Shown in pieces: positions 17,227 through 26,386 of a stretch of DNA of 64,000 nt (positions are counted from its first letter, which is position 1; the number at the start of each line of letters is the position of its first letter). Origin of the DNA: Yoonia vestfoldensis DSM 16212. Lineage in GTDB: Bacteria; Pseudomonadota; Alphaproteobacteria; Rhodobacterales; Rhodobacteraceae. Position numbers and translations under genes: made by a program. The stretch is from contig NZ_KB907991.1 in NCBI RefSeq assembly GCF_000382265.1, positions 1 to 64,000 on the forward strand. The letters are read 5' to 3'. Below the pieces are notes generated by a model. That model saw only the letters and a program-made list of their open reading frames with translations. It was not told the origin of the DNA and made no database searches.

Positions 17227-18428
17227 GGTTTTTTCCTTACCAGATAATCGAACAGCCCGCCGATGCCCTTGGGAAAGAACAGGGTCACAGCAACAAACCC
17301 GAGGCCCAGCAGCACCAGCCACCAATCGGTCCAGACGATGCGAAACAGCCCCAGATCGACATTCGGGGCGCCGCCACCTGTCAGCCAGCTGGACAGAAGC
17401 GACACAAAAGCCGCCCCGATCACCGCGCCATAAAGCCGCCCCCTGCCCCCGATGGCGACCCAGACCGCCAGATAGATCGACGCGATGGGCGCGATTTCGG
17501 CGGGGTTGATGATGCCCGCCTGCGGGTAATACAGCGCGCCTGCAATGCCCGCGACGACGGCGGTGATGGTAAAGACGAACAGCTTGTAGCCGTCGACGTT
17601 GTAGCCCAGAAACCGCACGCGGGCTTCGTTATCGCGGATCGCGCGGATGACGGACCCGAACTTGCCCGACACGACCCAAGCAAACAACAGATAGCCCAGG
17701 CCCAGCGCCACTGCCGATGCCCAGAAGAACCAGACCGAGATGATGGCCTGCGGCACATCCAGCGCGCCCGGAATGTTCTGCAAGCCTGACAGCCCGTTGT
17801 TGCCGCGCAAGCCGGTGTCGTTCTGGAACAGGTACAGCGACAATGCCAGCGTCATCGCCTGTGTGAGGATCGAGAGGTAAACGCCCGTCACACGGCTGCG
17901 GAATGCCAGCCAGCCGAACAGCAGCGCCAGCAACCCCGGCACCAGCACGACCAGCGCCAGTTGCGCAGGCAGCGATCCGGCAAAGGTCCAGATCAGCGGC
18001 AAATCAGAACTGCCGACGACGCCGAAAATCTGGCTGGCGACAGCCTCGGCCACTTCCTGTTCGGTCGCAGGGATCGCCCCTTGGGCGAGATTGTCGCGGA
18101 TCACGATTTCGGTGCGCGCATACATCAGCCACATCCCGATGGCATAGCCGCCCAGCCCGAAGAACGCGAAATGCCCAAGGCTGAGGATGCCGCAATAGCC
18201 CCAGACCACATCCATCGCGATGGCGATCAGGCACAGGCACAGTGTCATGCCAAGGATCTTGACAAGGTTGGTCGAGATCACGCCCGCGCCCATGCCTTCG
18301 GACAGGACCGTGACGATCACGGTGAACACGCCAAGCAGTCCGATGAACCACATGACAGACGGATTGTCGCGCAGAAAGCTGCGGTTTGGCGTTGCGGCCT
18401 GCGGTGCGGCGGTGGTCTCCATGGTCAT
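17223..18428 (-). CDS. urtC: Urea ABC transporter permease UrtC
   Basis: A 401-residue LivM-type permease with about eight to ten transmembrane segments. MDVVWGYCGILSLGHFAFFGLGGYAIGMWLM carries the conserved glycine- and histidine-rich helix of this family (about residues 68-98), and a branched-chain-permease motif lies near VRFLGYNVDGYKLFVF. It forms the urea channel with UrtB. A second ATG six bases inside the start is also possible. Coupled to urtD by overlap and to urtB by a four-base gap. Confidence 0.92.
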   Translation of the reverse strand: MTMETTAAPQAATPNRSFLRDNPSVMWFIGLLGVFTVIVTVLSEGMGAGVISTNLVKILGMTLCLCLIAIAMDVVWGYCGILSLGHFAFFGLGGYAIGMWLMYARTEIVIRDNLAQGAIPATEQEVAEAVASQIFGVVGSSDLPLIWTFAGSLPAQLALVVLVPGLLALLFGWLAFRSRVTGVYLSILTQAMTLALSLYLFQNDTGLRGNNGLSGLQNIPGALDVPQAIISVWFFWASAVALGLGYLLFAWVVSGKFGSVIRAIRDNEARVRFLGYNVDGYKLFVFTITAVVAGIAGALYYPQAGIINPAEIAPIASIYLAVWVAIGGRGRLYGAVIGAAFVSLLSSWLTGGGAPNVDLGLFRIVWTDWWLVLLGLGFVAVTLFFPKGIGGLFDYLVRKKP

Positions 18429-18432
18429 CGGA

Positions 18433-20394
18433 TCAATCCCCCGCCGCGCGGCCCTTGAGGGCGACGATGCCCTTGGGGCGGAACTGGATGAACAGGATGA
18501 TGAACAGCACCATATAGGTCTGCGCCGCCAGCGTATTGGTGGGGTTGAACCATTCGATCCCCTTTTGCAGCGACCCGATCAGCGCAGCCCCCGCCAGCGT
18601 GCCGAACACCGACCCGACACCGCCGACAACGACGGTCATGAAGCTTTGCACGATGTAATTTGCCCCCATCTCGGACGTGACCTGCGCCACAAGCCCGATG
18701 GCGACACCGGCGACACCGGCGATGCCCGACCCCAGACCAAAGGTCAGCATGTTGATCCGGTCGGGGTTGATCCCCATGCTCGCGGCCATGCCGGGGTTCT
18801 GGGTGACGGCGCGGACCTCCAGCCCCAACCGCGTGCGGTTGAGAATGTAGAGCAGTAGCAGCAGAAACAGCCCCGCCATCACAAAAATCCCGACGCGCAC
18901 GGCGGCGACCGACACCAGATCGTTGATCTGGATTGCGCCAGCCAGCCAATCGGGTGCCGTCAGCGGGCGGGCCTGCGTGCCGAAAATGTTCTTGGCCAGC
19001 TGCTGCAAGGCAATGGAAATCCCGAAGGTTGCCAGCAATGTTTCAAGCGGGCGCGTGTAAAGGTGCCGGATCACCAGCCGTTCCATCACCACACCGGCAA
19101 GGAAGGTCACCGCAAAGGCCAGCGGCAGGGCGACAGCAAGCGAGGCGGTGTAATTGGGAATGATCGTCTGCACGACATAGCCGGTATAGGCCCCCATCAT
19201 GATGAATTCGCCATGCGCCATGTTGATGACCCGCATCACGCCAAAGGTGATCGCAAGCCCGATGGCCGCGAGGAAAAAGATCGAGGCCAGCGACAGCGCG
19301 TCAAAACTCAGGCTCAGGAACTGGAACAGCGCGACCTTGGTCGTGGTGGCCGCCTGCGCCGCGGCGGCGGCGGCGGTCACGGCGGCGTCGGGTTCCAGAT
19401 AGACGTCGAAGAACACATATTGCGCGACGGCCTCGGCCACGTCGGCCTCTGTCACCAGCGGTGGCAGGGTGCCTGCATCCTGCAGCGCCTGATAGGCGAC
19501 GATCCGGCTCGCGTCATTGTCGAGTTGGTGGACAGGTACGCCCCCCACGGCCCCATCGACGACATTCGCCCGCAGCGCATCACGGATCGCATTGCGGCCC
19601 GGTGCGGCAGGGGCAAGGCCAGCGGCGACAAGCACCTCGTAGGCGGCGGCAAGGGTGATTTCCTCACCCGGCGTTTTGACCAAGGCGACGTTCACATCTT
19701 CGGGCAGGGTCGGTGCGAAATCGGCGCGAGTTTGCAGCAACTGGTTCAGAACGCTGCGCGCAGGCGTGCTGACATCGCCGCGCAAAGCTTCGATCGCGGC
19801 GATGCGGGTGGCGCTATCCTGATCGAACCGCGCGACCAGCAGGGCGATCAGCCGGTCCATGCGGTCGGCGATGGCGGGGTCGGTCTCGGTCGCGCGGGCG
19901 GCCTGGATGGCGGCGATCTGGTCAGGTTCGGGACTGCGGGCTGCGGCGTCAAGGGCGGCGATCCGGCGGTCAGGGTCAGGATGGGTCAGTTCAAAGGCGA
20001 CAAGTGCGGCACCGATTTCACGGCGTACACCGGCATTGGGCCGGATCTGGTTGACGTCGCGAGTGCCGACGGTTGCGATCTCTGCGCCATTGTCGATATC
20101 GATCAAGGTCAGGTCATCGCCCGCCGCGCGCGCGTAAAAGAACAGGCCATCGTCCGGGCGTTCATAGACCTCTCGGTCGGACCATGCACGCAGGAAATCA
20201 ACCGTTCCGGGCGCGTCCGCTGCCAAAAGCGCACCAAGCACCGCGGGCACGGTCGACCGCGACGGGTTTGCGACATCGGCCTGCACGGTCTGCAACACAT
20301 CTTGCAACGGACTGCCCGACGCATCCTGCGCCGTCGCGTGGCCAAGCATGCATTGCACTGACAGGAGAAGAGCGCAGAGGTGTCGCAACATCAT
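18433..20394 (-). CDS. urtB: Urea ABC transporter permease UrtB with large periplasmic N-terminal region
   Basis: A 653-residue protein. A signal peptide (residues 1 to about 22) precedes a soluble region of about 320 residues with helical-repeat character, rich in Ala/Asp pairs such as HPDPDRRIAALDAAA. The LivH-type permease domain starts near residue 355 (SLASIFFLAAIGLAITFG) and includes NMAHGEFIMMGAYTGY. The N-terminal extension is known in the UrtB family but its function is not established; it may contact UrtA. Lies 62 bases from urtA across a stem-loop. Confidence 0.92.
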   Translation of the reverse strand: MMLRHLCALLLSVQCMLGHATAQDASGSPLQDVLQTVQADVANPSRSTVPAVLGALLAADAPGTVDFLRAWSDREVYERPDDGLFFYARAAGDDLTLIDIDNGAEIATVGTRDVNQIRPNAGVRREIGAALVAFELTHPDPDRRIAALDAAARSPEPDQIAAIQAARATETDPAIADRMDRLIALLVARFDQDSATRIAAIEALRGDVSTPARSVLNQLLQTRADFAPTLPEDVNVALVKTPGEEITLAAAYEVLVAAGLAPAAPGRNAIRDALRANVVDGAVGGVPVHQLDNDASRIVAYQALQDAGTLPPLVTEADVAEAVAQYVFFDVYLEPDAAVTAAAAAAQAATTTKVALFQFLSLSFDALSLASIFFLAAIGLAITFGVMRVINMAHGEFIMMGAYTGYVVQTIIPNYTASLAVALPLAFAVTFLAGVVMERLVIRHLYTRPLETLLATFGISIALQQLAKNIFGTQARPLTAPDWLAGAIQINDLVSVAAVRVGIFVMAGLFLLLLLYILNRTRLGLEVRAVTQNPGMAASMGINPDRINMLTFGLGSGIAGVAGVAIGLVAQVTSEMGANYIVQSFMTVVVGGVGSVFGTLAGAALIGSLQKGIEWFNPTNTLAAQTYMVLFIILFIQFRPKGIVALKGRAAGD

Positions 20395-20422
20395 AAGGTC
20401 TTTCGATTATGGACACAAATGT

Positions 20423-20450
20423 CGGGGGCACGCGCAGGGCGCGCCCCCGG
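20423..20450 (-). terminator. Stem-loop between urtA and urtB
   Basis: GC-rich inverted arms (CGGGGGC...CGCGC and GCGCGCCCCCG) lie just after the urtA stop codon. There is no T-run, so it is more likely an attenuator or mRNA stabiliser favouring the binding-protein message. Confidence 0.5.
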
Positions 20451-20456
20451 AGTGCC

Positions 20457-21737
20457 TTAGTAGTTCGAGGTCAGCTGCACACAGGTGCTGGTCGCGGTGT
20501 CGTACATGCCGCATTCCAGGGTCTGCCAGTCGCTGGTCCAGGTGGCGCTTTCGGTCAGGAATGGCGACCACGCCTCGCCCGGCACTTCCGGCGTTTGGCT
20601 GATGATGTCGAATTGACCATCGGCGCGGATTTCACCGATCAGGACAGGCTTGGACAGGTGGTGGTTGGTGTTCATCACCGCCATGCCGCCCGTGAGGTTC
20701 GGGAATTCCTGGCCCCACATCGCTTCGCGCACGGCATCCACGTCGGTGGTGCCGGCCGCTTCGACTGCGTTCACCCACATATTGAAGCCGATGTAATGCG
20801 CTTCCATCGGGTCATTCGTCACGCGGTCGGTGCTGCCGATGAATTCGTGCCATGCGGTGATGAAAGCTTCGTTTTCAGGCGTATCGGCGGACATGAAGTA
20901 GTTCCACGCCGCCAGATGGCCGACCAGGCGCGATGTGTCGAGACCCGACAATTCCTCTTCGCCCACAGAGAATGCGACGACGGGGATATCATCGGCGCTG
21001 ACGCCTTGCGCGGCCAGTTCGGTATAGAAGCCCACGTTCGCATCGCCGTTGATCGTGGAGATCACGCCGACCTGCTTGCCGCCCGCGCCCAGTGCCACAA
21101 CGTCAGAGACGATGGTCGACCAGTCGGCATGACCGAAGGGGGTGTAGTTGACGAAGATATCCTCGGGCGCGATGCCTTTCGACAGCAGATAGGATTCGAG
21201 GATGGCATTCGTCGTGCGCGGATAGACATAGTCGGTGCCGAGCAGGGCAAAGCTTTCCACACCCAGTTCGTCGATGAAATAATCAACGGCCGGAATGGCC
21301 TGATGGTTCGGCGCCGCACCCGTGTAGAACACGTTGCGAGAGCTTTCCTGCCCTTCATATTGCACCGGATAGAAGAACAATCCGTTCAGTTCTTCCAGCA
21401 CGGGCAGCAATGCTTTGCGGCTGACGGATGTCCAGGCGCCGAAGATCACATCCACCTCGTCCACGGTCAGCAGCTGGCGGGTCAGTTCGGCGAACAGGGG
21501 CCAGTCAGAGGCAGGGTCAACGACCACCGCTTCCAGCTCGCAGCCCAAAAGGCCGCCCTGGGCGTTCTGTTCGGCGACCAACATCTGCATGACGTCGCGC
21601 AGCGTGGTTTCGGAAATTGCCATGCTGCCCGAAAGCGAGTGCAGCACACCCACCTTGATCGGACATGCGGCCTGTGCATGGGCAGCGGTGGTCAGCGCAG
21701 TAAAAGCGACTGCCGATAATAAAGTCTTTTTCATCAT
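20457..21737 (-). CDS. urtA: Urea ABC transporter substrate-binding protein UrtA
   Basis: A 426-residue periplasmic binding protein of the Leu/Ile/Val-binding fold. A signal peptide ends near AHAQA (about residue 23). The sequence IKVGVLHSLSGSMAISETTLRD and the downstream IFGAWTSVSRKALLPVLE and FFYPVQYEGQESSRNVFYTGA stretches are characteristic of UrtA. It delivers urea to UrtBC. AGGAG precedes the start. Nitrogen regulation is expected for this operon, but no clear NtrC or sigma-54 site was identified upstream. Confidence 0.94.
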   Translation of the reverse strand: MMKKTLLSAVAFTALTTAAHAQAACPIKVGVLHSLSGSMAISETTLRDVMQMLVAEQNAQGGLLGCELEAVVVDPASDWPLFAELTRQLLTVDEVDVIFGAWTSVSRKALLPVLEELNGLFFYPVQYEGQESSRNVFYTGAAPNHQAIPAVDYFIDELGVESFALLGTDYVYPRTTNAILESYLLSKGIAPEDIFVNYTPFGHADWSTIVSDVVALGAGGKQVGVISTINGDANVGFYTELAAQGVSADDIPVVAFSVGEEELSGLDTSRLVGHLAAWNYFMSADTPENEAFITAWHEFIGSTDRVTNDPMEAHYIGFNMWVNAVEAAGTTDVDAVREAMWGQEFPNLTGGMAVMNTNHHLSKPVLIGEIRADGQFDIISQTPEVPGEAWSPFLTESATWTSDWQTLECGMYDTATSTCVQLTSNY

Positions 21738-22063
21738 GAAAAACGGGCTCCTGGGGTTGCGCTGCAGACCGCAGGATGGGTCGGTTTGAAAAATGGGTCG
21801 TTCAATCCATATCCTCGGATAGCAGCAGTCATGTTGCGCATGTCCGGCATCTGGTCTGGGAGGATCGGCCCGCCGGACATGCTTTGTAACGTTATCGTAA
21901 CGTCAACATTCGCCGCCTGATGCAGTCTGGCAATGAAACCCTGCACGACAGCGTGACCCGCAAACACAGCGCCGCTTTATCGGACGGAAAGCGCGGCATC
22001 TGCACAAATTTTACGCTGCAATGCAGCAACGGGGCCGATCAAACTGTCGTGAATCACATCCAG
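21738..22063. promoter_or_regulatory. Region upstream of urtA with inverted and direct repeats
   Basis: Contains a perfect 11-base inverted repeat, GCATGTCCGGC at 21838-21848 and GCCGGACATGC at 21872-21882, and next to it two GTAACGT copies (21886-21892 and 21897-21903) spaced 11 bases, one helical turn. The first GTAACGT is part of the palindrome TAACGTTA. These may be the urtA operator and leader hairpin. The remainder, up to the convergent bhcR stop at 22064, shows nothing recognisable. Confidence 0.45.
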
Positions 22064-22933
22064 CTAGCGGGGCGTGCCACCGATCGCCGCCGTTAGACGG
22101 GCCGCAGCCGCCATGACGGCCTGCGCCAGTTCTGCGATCTTGTCGTCGGCAATCCGCGTCGTGGGGCCGGACACGGACAGGCCCGCCACAGCCTCGCCTG
22201 AAACATCATGGATCGGGACCGCGATGCAGCGCATCCCGAGATTGCGTTCTTCGCCGTCGAAAGCATAGCCCCGCATCCGGGTCGCGTGCAGATCGGCGAT
22301 CATCGCCTCGGGGTCGGTCAGCGTGAGGGGCGTGAATTGTTCCAGCTTGCTGGCCGCCAGAACCCGGCGCTGGCGCGCATCATCCATATGCGCCAGCAAC
22401 GCCTTGCCGATACCCGAGGCATGCATCGCCGACACCGTGCCGGGCGGAAAGAACGCGCGGATCGTCGCATGGGTTTCGACCTGCCCCAGAAACAGCACCT
22501 TGCCGTCGCGTTCGATGCCAAGGTTGGCGGTCTCGCCGGTCGCTTCCATCAGGTCGCGCATGATGGGCCGCGCGCGTTCGACCAAGGACGTGCGCCGCAG
22601 GAATTGCGATCCGGTCAGGAATGCCGCCGCCCCGATGGACCAGACCTGCGCCTGCCGGTCGAAATCGACGAAACCGCGCCCCTGAAACGTGGTCAGCACG
22701 CGATAAACGGTTGCGGGCGATTGGCGCAGGGCGCTGGCGATTTCCGACAGGGTGCCGCCCTGCATCTCGCCCAGAGCCACCAATACCTCCAGCGCGCGGT
22801 CCAGCGATTTGACCGTGTTCTGCGCCGCCTTGTCGTCCCATGCCTTGGGGCGACCGCGGGTTTTTCGGGCTTCATGCTGCAAGTGCGAAACTTTCTGAAA
22901 TATATTTTCACCATATGAAAAACGTAACTGCAT
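22064..22933 (-). CDS. bhcR: IclR-family regulator of the beta-hydroxyaspartate cycle, BhcR
   Basis: A 289-residue IclR protein, with an N-terminal winged helix-turn-helix including LSEIASALRQSPATVYRVL and a C-terminal effector domain with GETANLGIERDGKVLFLGQV and LGMRCIAVPIHDVSGEAVAGLSVSGP. Divergence from bhcABCD identifies it as BhcR, the glyoxylate-responsive regulator described in Paracoccus denitrificans. The start is uncertain: the ATG at 22933 has a poor ribosome binding site and the protein is a little longer than usual, so translation may begin further in. A palindrome (22905-22921) would then lie in the promoter rather than inside the gene. Confidence 0.9.
   Translation of the reverse strand: MQLRFSYGENIFQKVSHLQHEARKTRGRPKAWDDKAAQNTVKSLDRALEVLVALGEMQGGTLSEIASALRQSPATVYRVLTTFQGRGFVDFDRQAQVWSIGAAAFLTGSQFLRRTSLVERARPIMRDLMEATGETANLGIERDGKVLFLGQVETHATIRAFFPPGTVSAMHASGIGKALLAHMDDARQRRVLAASKLEQFTPLTLTDPEAMIADLHATRMRGYAFDGEERNLGMRCIAVPIHDVSGEAVAGLSVSGPTTRIADDKIAELAQAVMAAAARLTAAIGGTPR
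22905..22921. promoter_or_regulatory. Palindrome TTTTCA-N5-TGAAAA, candidate BhcR operator
   Basis: A 6-5-6 perfect palindrome lies at the 5' edge of bhcR, facing bhcA. IclR regulators bind palindromes of this size. Assignment to BhcR is inference from position. Confidence 0.4.
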
Positions 22934-22953
22934 GGCAACGTTTGTTTTTCCAC

Positions 22954-22981
22954 GAAATAGGCGGCCAGACAGCCGTATTTC
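22954..22981. promoter_or_regulatory. Inverted repeat GAAATA / TATTTC in the bhcR-bhcA spacer
   Basis: Arms at 22954-22959 and 22976-22981, with GG/CC extension partly continuing the symmetry, lie about 65 bases upstream of the bhcA start. A second candidate operator or promoter element of the divergent region. Confidence 0.3.
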
Positions 22982-23044
22982 AAAAAAATTGAGCCGCAGC
23001 GCAGGCTCTGCGAAAGTTGTGGCAACCCTAATGGAGGATAGGCG

Positions 23045-24235
23045 ATGAGCTTTCAGAATCCGGTCTTCATCCCCGGCCCGACGAACATGCCGGAATCGAT
23101 CCGCAAAGCCTGCGACATGCCGACGATCGACCACCGGTCGCCCTTGTTCGGCCAGATCCTGCATCCGGCGCGCGCGAACGTGCAAAAGGTTCTGAAATCG
23201 GACAGCGCCGAGGTGTTCATCTTTCCATCCACCGGCACCGGCGGCTGGGAAACGGCGATCACCAACACGCTGTCCGCCGGTGACACGGTGCTGGCCGCGC
23301 GCAACGGCATGTTCAGCCACCGCTGGATCGACATGTGCCAGCGGCACGGGCTGGACGTGCAGATCGTGGAAACCCCGTGGGGCCACGGCCTGCCTGCCGA
23401 CCGCTACGCCGACGCCTTGCAGGCCGACAAAGCCCACAAGATCAAGGCCGTGCTGGCCACCCACAACGAAACCGCCACAGGCGTGAAATCCGACATTGCC
23501 GCCGTGCGTGCGGCGCTTGATGCGGCGGATCATCCTGCATTGCTGTTCGTCGATGGCGTCAGTTCCATCGGATCGATGGATTTCCGTTTTGACGACTGGG
23601 GCGTCGATATCGCCGTGACCGGATCGCAAAAGGGCTTCATGCTGCCTGCGGGTCTGGCCATTCTGGGGTTCAGCGCCAAAGCACGGGCCGCGACGAAAAC
23701 CGCCGGGCTGCCGCGCACGTTCTTTGACGTGAACGATATGGCGAAAGGCTATGACAACAGCGCGTTCCCCTATACGCCGCCTGTGGGGTTGATGAACGGC
23801 TTGCTTCTGGCCTCGGACATGCTGCTGCGCGAAGGGTTGGACAACGTCTTTGCCCGCCACACCCGTATCGCCAGCGGTATTCGTGCGGCGGTGCATGCCT
23901 GGGGGCTGGACTTGTGCGCCGCGACACCGGACCTTTATTCCGACACCGTCAGCGCGATCAACACGCCCGCAGGTTTCAACGCGACCCAAATCGTCAACCA
24001 TGCGGCCAGCGCCTATGGTGTGGCCTTCGGCACAGGATTGGGCGAGGTTGCGGGCAAGGTGTTCCGCATCGGCCACCTGGGCAGCATGACGGATGTGATG
24101 GCCTTGTCCGGCATCGCCACTGCGGAAATGTGCATGGTCGATCTGGGGCTGGATATCAAACTCGGGTCCGGCGTGGCAGCGGCGCAAGAGCATTATCGCC
24201 GCACGACCGGTCAGGCATTGAAGGATGCAGCGTGA
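23045..24235 (+). CDS. bhcA: L-aspartate--glyoxylate aminotransferase BhcA
   Basis: A 396-residue class V PLP aminotransferase. The PLP lysine lies in TGSQKGFMLPAG (K196), preceded by LFVDGVSSIGSMDFRFDDWGVD with the cofactor aspartate. By homology and cluster context it transfers the amino group of aspartate to glyoxylate, giving glycine and oxaloacetate, the first step of the beta-hydroxyaspartate cycle. The related serine--glyoxylate aminotransferases are the main alternative, but the bhcBCD neighbours settle the call. GGAGG lies upstream of the start. It overlaps bhcB by one base. Confidence 0.93.
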   Translation: MSFQNPVFIPGPTNMPESIRKACDMPTIDHRSPLFGQILHPARANVQKVLKSDSAEVFIFPSTGTGGWETAITNTLSAGDTVLAARNGMFSHRWIDMCQRHGLDVQIVETPWGHGLPADRYADALQADKAHKIKAVLATHNETATGVKSDIAAVRAALDAADHPALLFVDGVSSIGSMDFRFDDWGVDIAVTGSQKGFMLPAGLAILGFSAKARAATKTAGLPRTFFDVNDMAKGYDNSAFPYTPPVGLMNGLLLASDMLLREGLDNVFARHTRIASGIRAAVHAWGLDLCAATPDLYSDTVSAINTPAGFNATQIVNHAASAYGVAFGTGLGEVAGKVFRIGHLGSMTDVMALSGIATAEMCMVDLGLDIKLGSGVAAAQEHYRRTTGQALKDAA

Positions 24236-25218
24236 TGAAAGACCTCGATATGTATATCCCGACCTATGACGACGTGATCGCCGCCCACGACCGCATCAAG
24301 CCATACATCCACCGCACGCCGGTTCTGACATCCAGCTATCTGGACGATTTGATCGGCGCGCAATTGTTCTTCAAATGCGAGAACTTTCAAAAGGCGGGGG
24401 CCTTCAAGGTGCGCGGGGCGTCGAACGCCGTGTTCGGCCTGTCGGATGCGGAGGCCGCCAAAGGTGTGTGCACCCATTCATCGGGCAACCATGCGCTGTC
24501 GCTGTCCTATGCCGCAGGGCGGCGGGGCATCCCCTGCAACGTGGTCATGCCCCGCACGGCACCTGACGCGAAAAAGGCGGCCGTGCGCGGCTATGGCGGG
24601 ATCATCACGGAATGCGAACCCTCGACCACATCGCGCGAGGAGGTTTTTGCGCAGGTGCAGGCCCGCACGGGCGGCGATTTCGTGCATCCCTACAACGACC
24701 CCCGCGTGATTGCAGGCCAAGGCACGTGCAGCCGTGAATTCATGGAACAGACCGATGGTCTGGACATGATGGTCGCGCCCATCGGCGGGGGCGGCATGAT
24801 TTCGGGCACCTGTCTGACCCTATCGCATCTCGCACCTGAAGTGCAGATCATCGCATCCGAGCCGGAACAGGCCGATGACGCCTATCGCAGTTTCAAGGCG
24901 GGCCATATCATCGCCGATGACGCGCCGGTGACGATTGCGGATGGTCTGAAGGTGCCGCTGAAAGACCTGACATGGCATTTCGTCAGCAACCATGTGACCG
25001 ATATCTTCACCGCGTCCGAGGCGGAAATCATCGCCGCGATGAAACTGACGTGGGAACGGATGAAGATCGTGATGGAGCCAAGCTGCGCTGTCCCGCTGGC
25101 CACGATCATCAAGAACCGCGAATTTTTCAAAGGCAAGCGTGTCGGTGTCATCATCACCGGCGGCAATGTCGATCTGGATAAACTGCCTTGGATGCAAGGC
25201 GTAGGGAGGACAAAATGA
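24235..25218 (+). CDS. bhcB: beta-hydroxyaspartate dehydratase BhcB
   Basis: A 327-residue fold-type II PLP enzyme of the serine racemase / threonine dehydratase family. The PLP lysine is K58 in QKAGAFKVRGA, followed by SSGNHALSLSYAA and the phosphate-binding loop PIGGGGMISG. In the cycle it dehydrates (2R,3S)-beta-hydroxyaspartate to iminosuccinate. The start at 24235 overlaps the bhcA stop. Its own 3' end holds the AGGGAGGA ribosome binding site for bhcC, with which it overlaps by four bases. Confidence 0.93.
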   Translation: MKDLDMYIPTYDDVIAAHDRIKPYIHRTPVLTSSYLDDLIGAQLFFKCENFQKAGAFKVRGASNAVFGLSDAEAAKGVCTHSSGNHALSLSYAAGRRGIPCNVVMPRTAPDAKKAAVRGYGGIITECEPSTTSREEVFAQVQARTGGDFVHPYNDPRVIAGQGTCSREFMEQTDGLDMMVAPIGGGGMISGTCLTLSHLAPEVQIIASEPEQADDAYRSFKAGHIIADDAPVTIADGLKVPLKDLTWHFVSNHVTDIFTASEAEIIAAMKLTWERMKIVMEPSCAVPLATIIKNREFFKGKRVGVIITGGNVDLDKLPWMQGVGRTK

Positions 25219-26378
25219 ACGATATGAGCAACCTGAAGAACCTTGAGGTCGGCTACGACATCCCCGCCCTGCCGGGCATGGACGAGGCCGATATCCAGAC
25301 ACCTTGTCTGGTGCTGGATTTGGACGCGCTGGAACGCAATATCAAGAAAATGGGCGATTTTGCCAAATCCCACGGCATGCGCCACCGCGTGCATGGCAAG
25401 ATGCACAAATCCGTCGATGTGGCCTTGTTGCAGGAAAAACTGGGCGGGTCGGTCGGTGTCTGCTGCCAGAAAGTGTCAGAGGCCGAGGTCTTCGCCCGTG
25501 GCGGCATCAAGGATGTGCTCGTCAGCAATCAGGTCCGCCACCCCGCCAAGATCGACCGTCTGGCGCGTATCCCGAAACTCGGCGCACGTGCGATCTGCTG
25601 TGTCGATGACATCGCCAATGTGGCCGATCTGTCGGCTGCGGCAGTCAAGCACGGCACGCAGATCGAATGTCTGGTCGAAATCGACGTGGGCGCGGGCCGC
25701 TGCGGTGTGCAATATGGTGCGCCTGTGGTGGAACTCGCCAAGGCGATCAACGCCGCACCGGGTCTGAAATATGCGGGCATTCAGGCCTATCAGGGGGCGA
25801 TGCAGCATCTGGACTCTTACGCCGAACGGCAGGCCAAGACGCAAGTGGCCATCGATCAGGTGCGCGAAACGCTCGACCTGCTGAAGGCCGAAGGGATCGA
25901 GAGCGATATCGTCGGCGGCGGCGGCACAGGCTCCTATTATTTCGAAAGCGCGTCCGGCGTGTTCAACGAATTGCAGTGCGGGTCCTATGCCTTCATGGAT
26001 GCCGATTACGGCCGCATCCTCGACAAAGATGGCAAGCGGATCGACAAGGGCGAATGGGAAAATGCGCTGTTCATCCTGACATCCGTGATGAGCCACGCCA
26101 AGGCAGACAAGGCCATCGTCGATGCAGGGTTGAAGGTGCAATCCGTCGATAGCGGCCTGCCGCTGATCTATGGCCGCGATGATGTGACTTACGTCAAATG
26201 TTCGGACGAGCATGGCGTTGTCGCGGACCCGCATGGCGTGCTGAAGGTCAACGACCGTCTGAAACTGGTCCCCGGCCATTGCGACCCGACCTGCAATGTC
26301 CATGATTGGTATGTCGGTGTGCGCGGCGGCAAGGTCGAAGTGGTCTGGCCAGTGTCCGCGCGGGGGAAGGCCTACTGA
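25215..26378 (+). CDS. bhcC: beta-hydroxyaspartate aldolase BhcC
   Basis: A 387-residue PLP enzyme of the D-threonine aldolase (DSD1) family. The Schiff-base lysine is in RVHGKMHKS (K62), and the metal-binding C-terminal motif is VPGHCDPTCN. It condenses glycine and glyoxylate to (2R,3S)-beta-hydroxyaspartate. The start at 25215 is set by AGGGAGGA six bases upstream and overlap with the bhcB stop. Its stop codon TGA forms the loop of a 7-base-pair hairpin (26369-26386). Confidence 0.93.
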   Translation: MNDMSNLKNLEVGYDIPALPGMDEADIQTPCLVLDLDALERNIKKMGDFAKSHGMRHRVHGKMHKSVDVALLQEKLGGSVGVCCQKVSEAEVFARGGIKDVLVSNQVRHPAKIDRLARIPKLGARAICCVDDIANVADLSAAAVKHGTQIECLVEIDVGAGRCGVQYGAPVVELAKAINAAPGLKYAGIQAYQGAMQHLDSYAERQAKTQVAIDQVRETLDLLKAEGIESDIVGGGGTGSYYFESASGVFNELQCGSYAFMDADYGRILDKDGKRIDKGEWENALFILTSVMSHAKADKAIVDAGLKVQSVDSGLPLIYGRDDVTYVKCSDEHGVVADPHGVLKVNDRLKLVPGHCDPTCNVHDWYVGVRGGKVEVVWPVSARGKAY

Positions 26379-26386
26379 CGTAGGCC
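26369..26386 (+). terminator. Hairpin around the bhcC stop codon
   Basis: GGCCTAC and GTAGGCC form a perfect 7-base-pair stem, and the four-base loop TGAC contains the bhcC stop. There is no T-run directly after it, but a second, terminator-like hairpin follows at 26389. Confidence 0.55.

Noticed and set aside
22934-24193. Possible long N-terminal extension of bhcR
   Set aside because: The open frame continues far upstream on the minus strand, but that part is antisense to bhcA and unlike IclR proteins.
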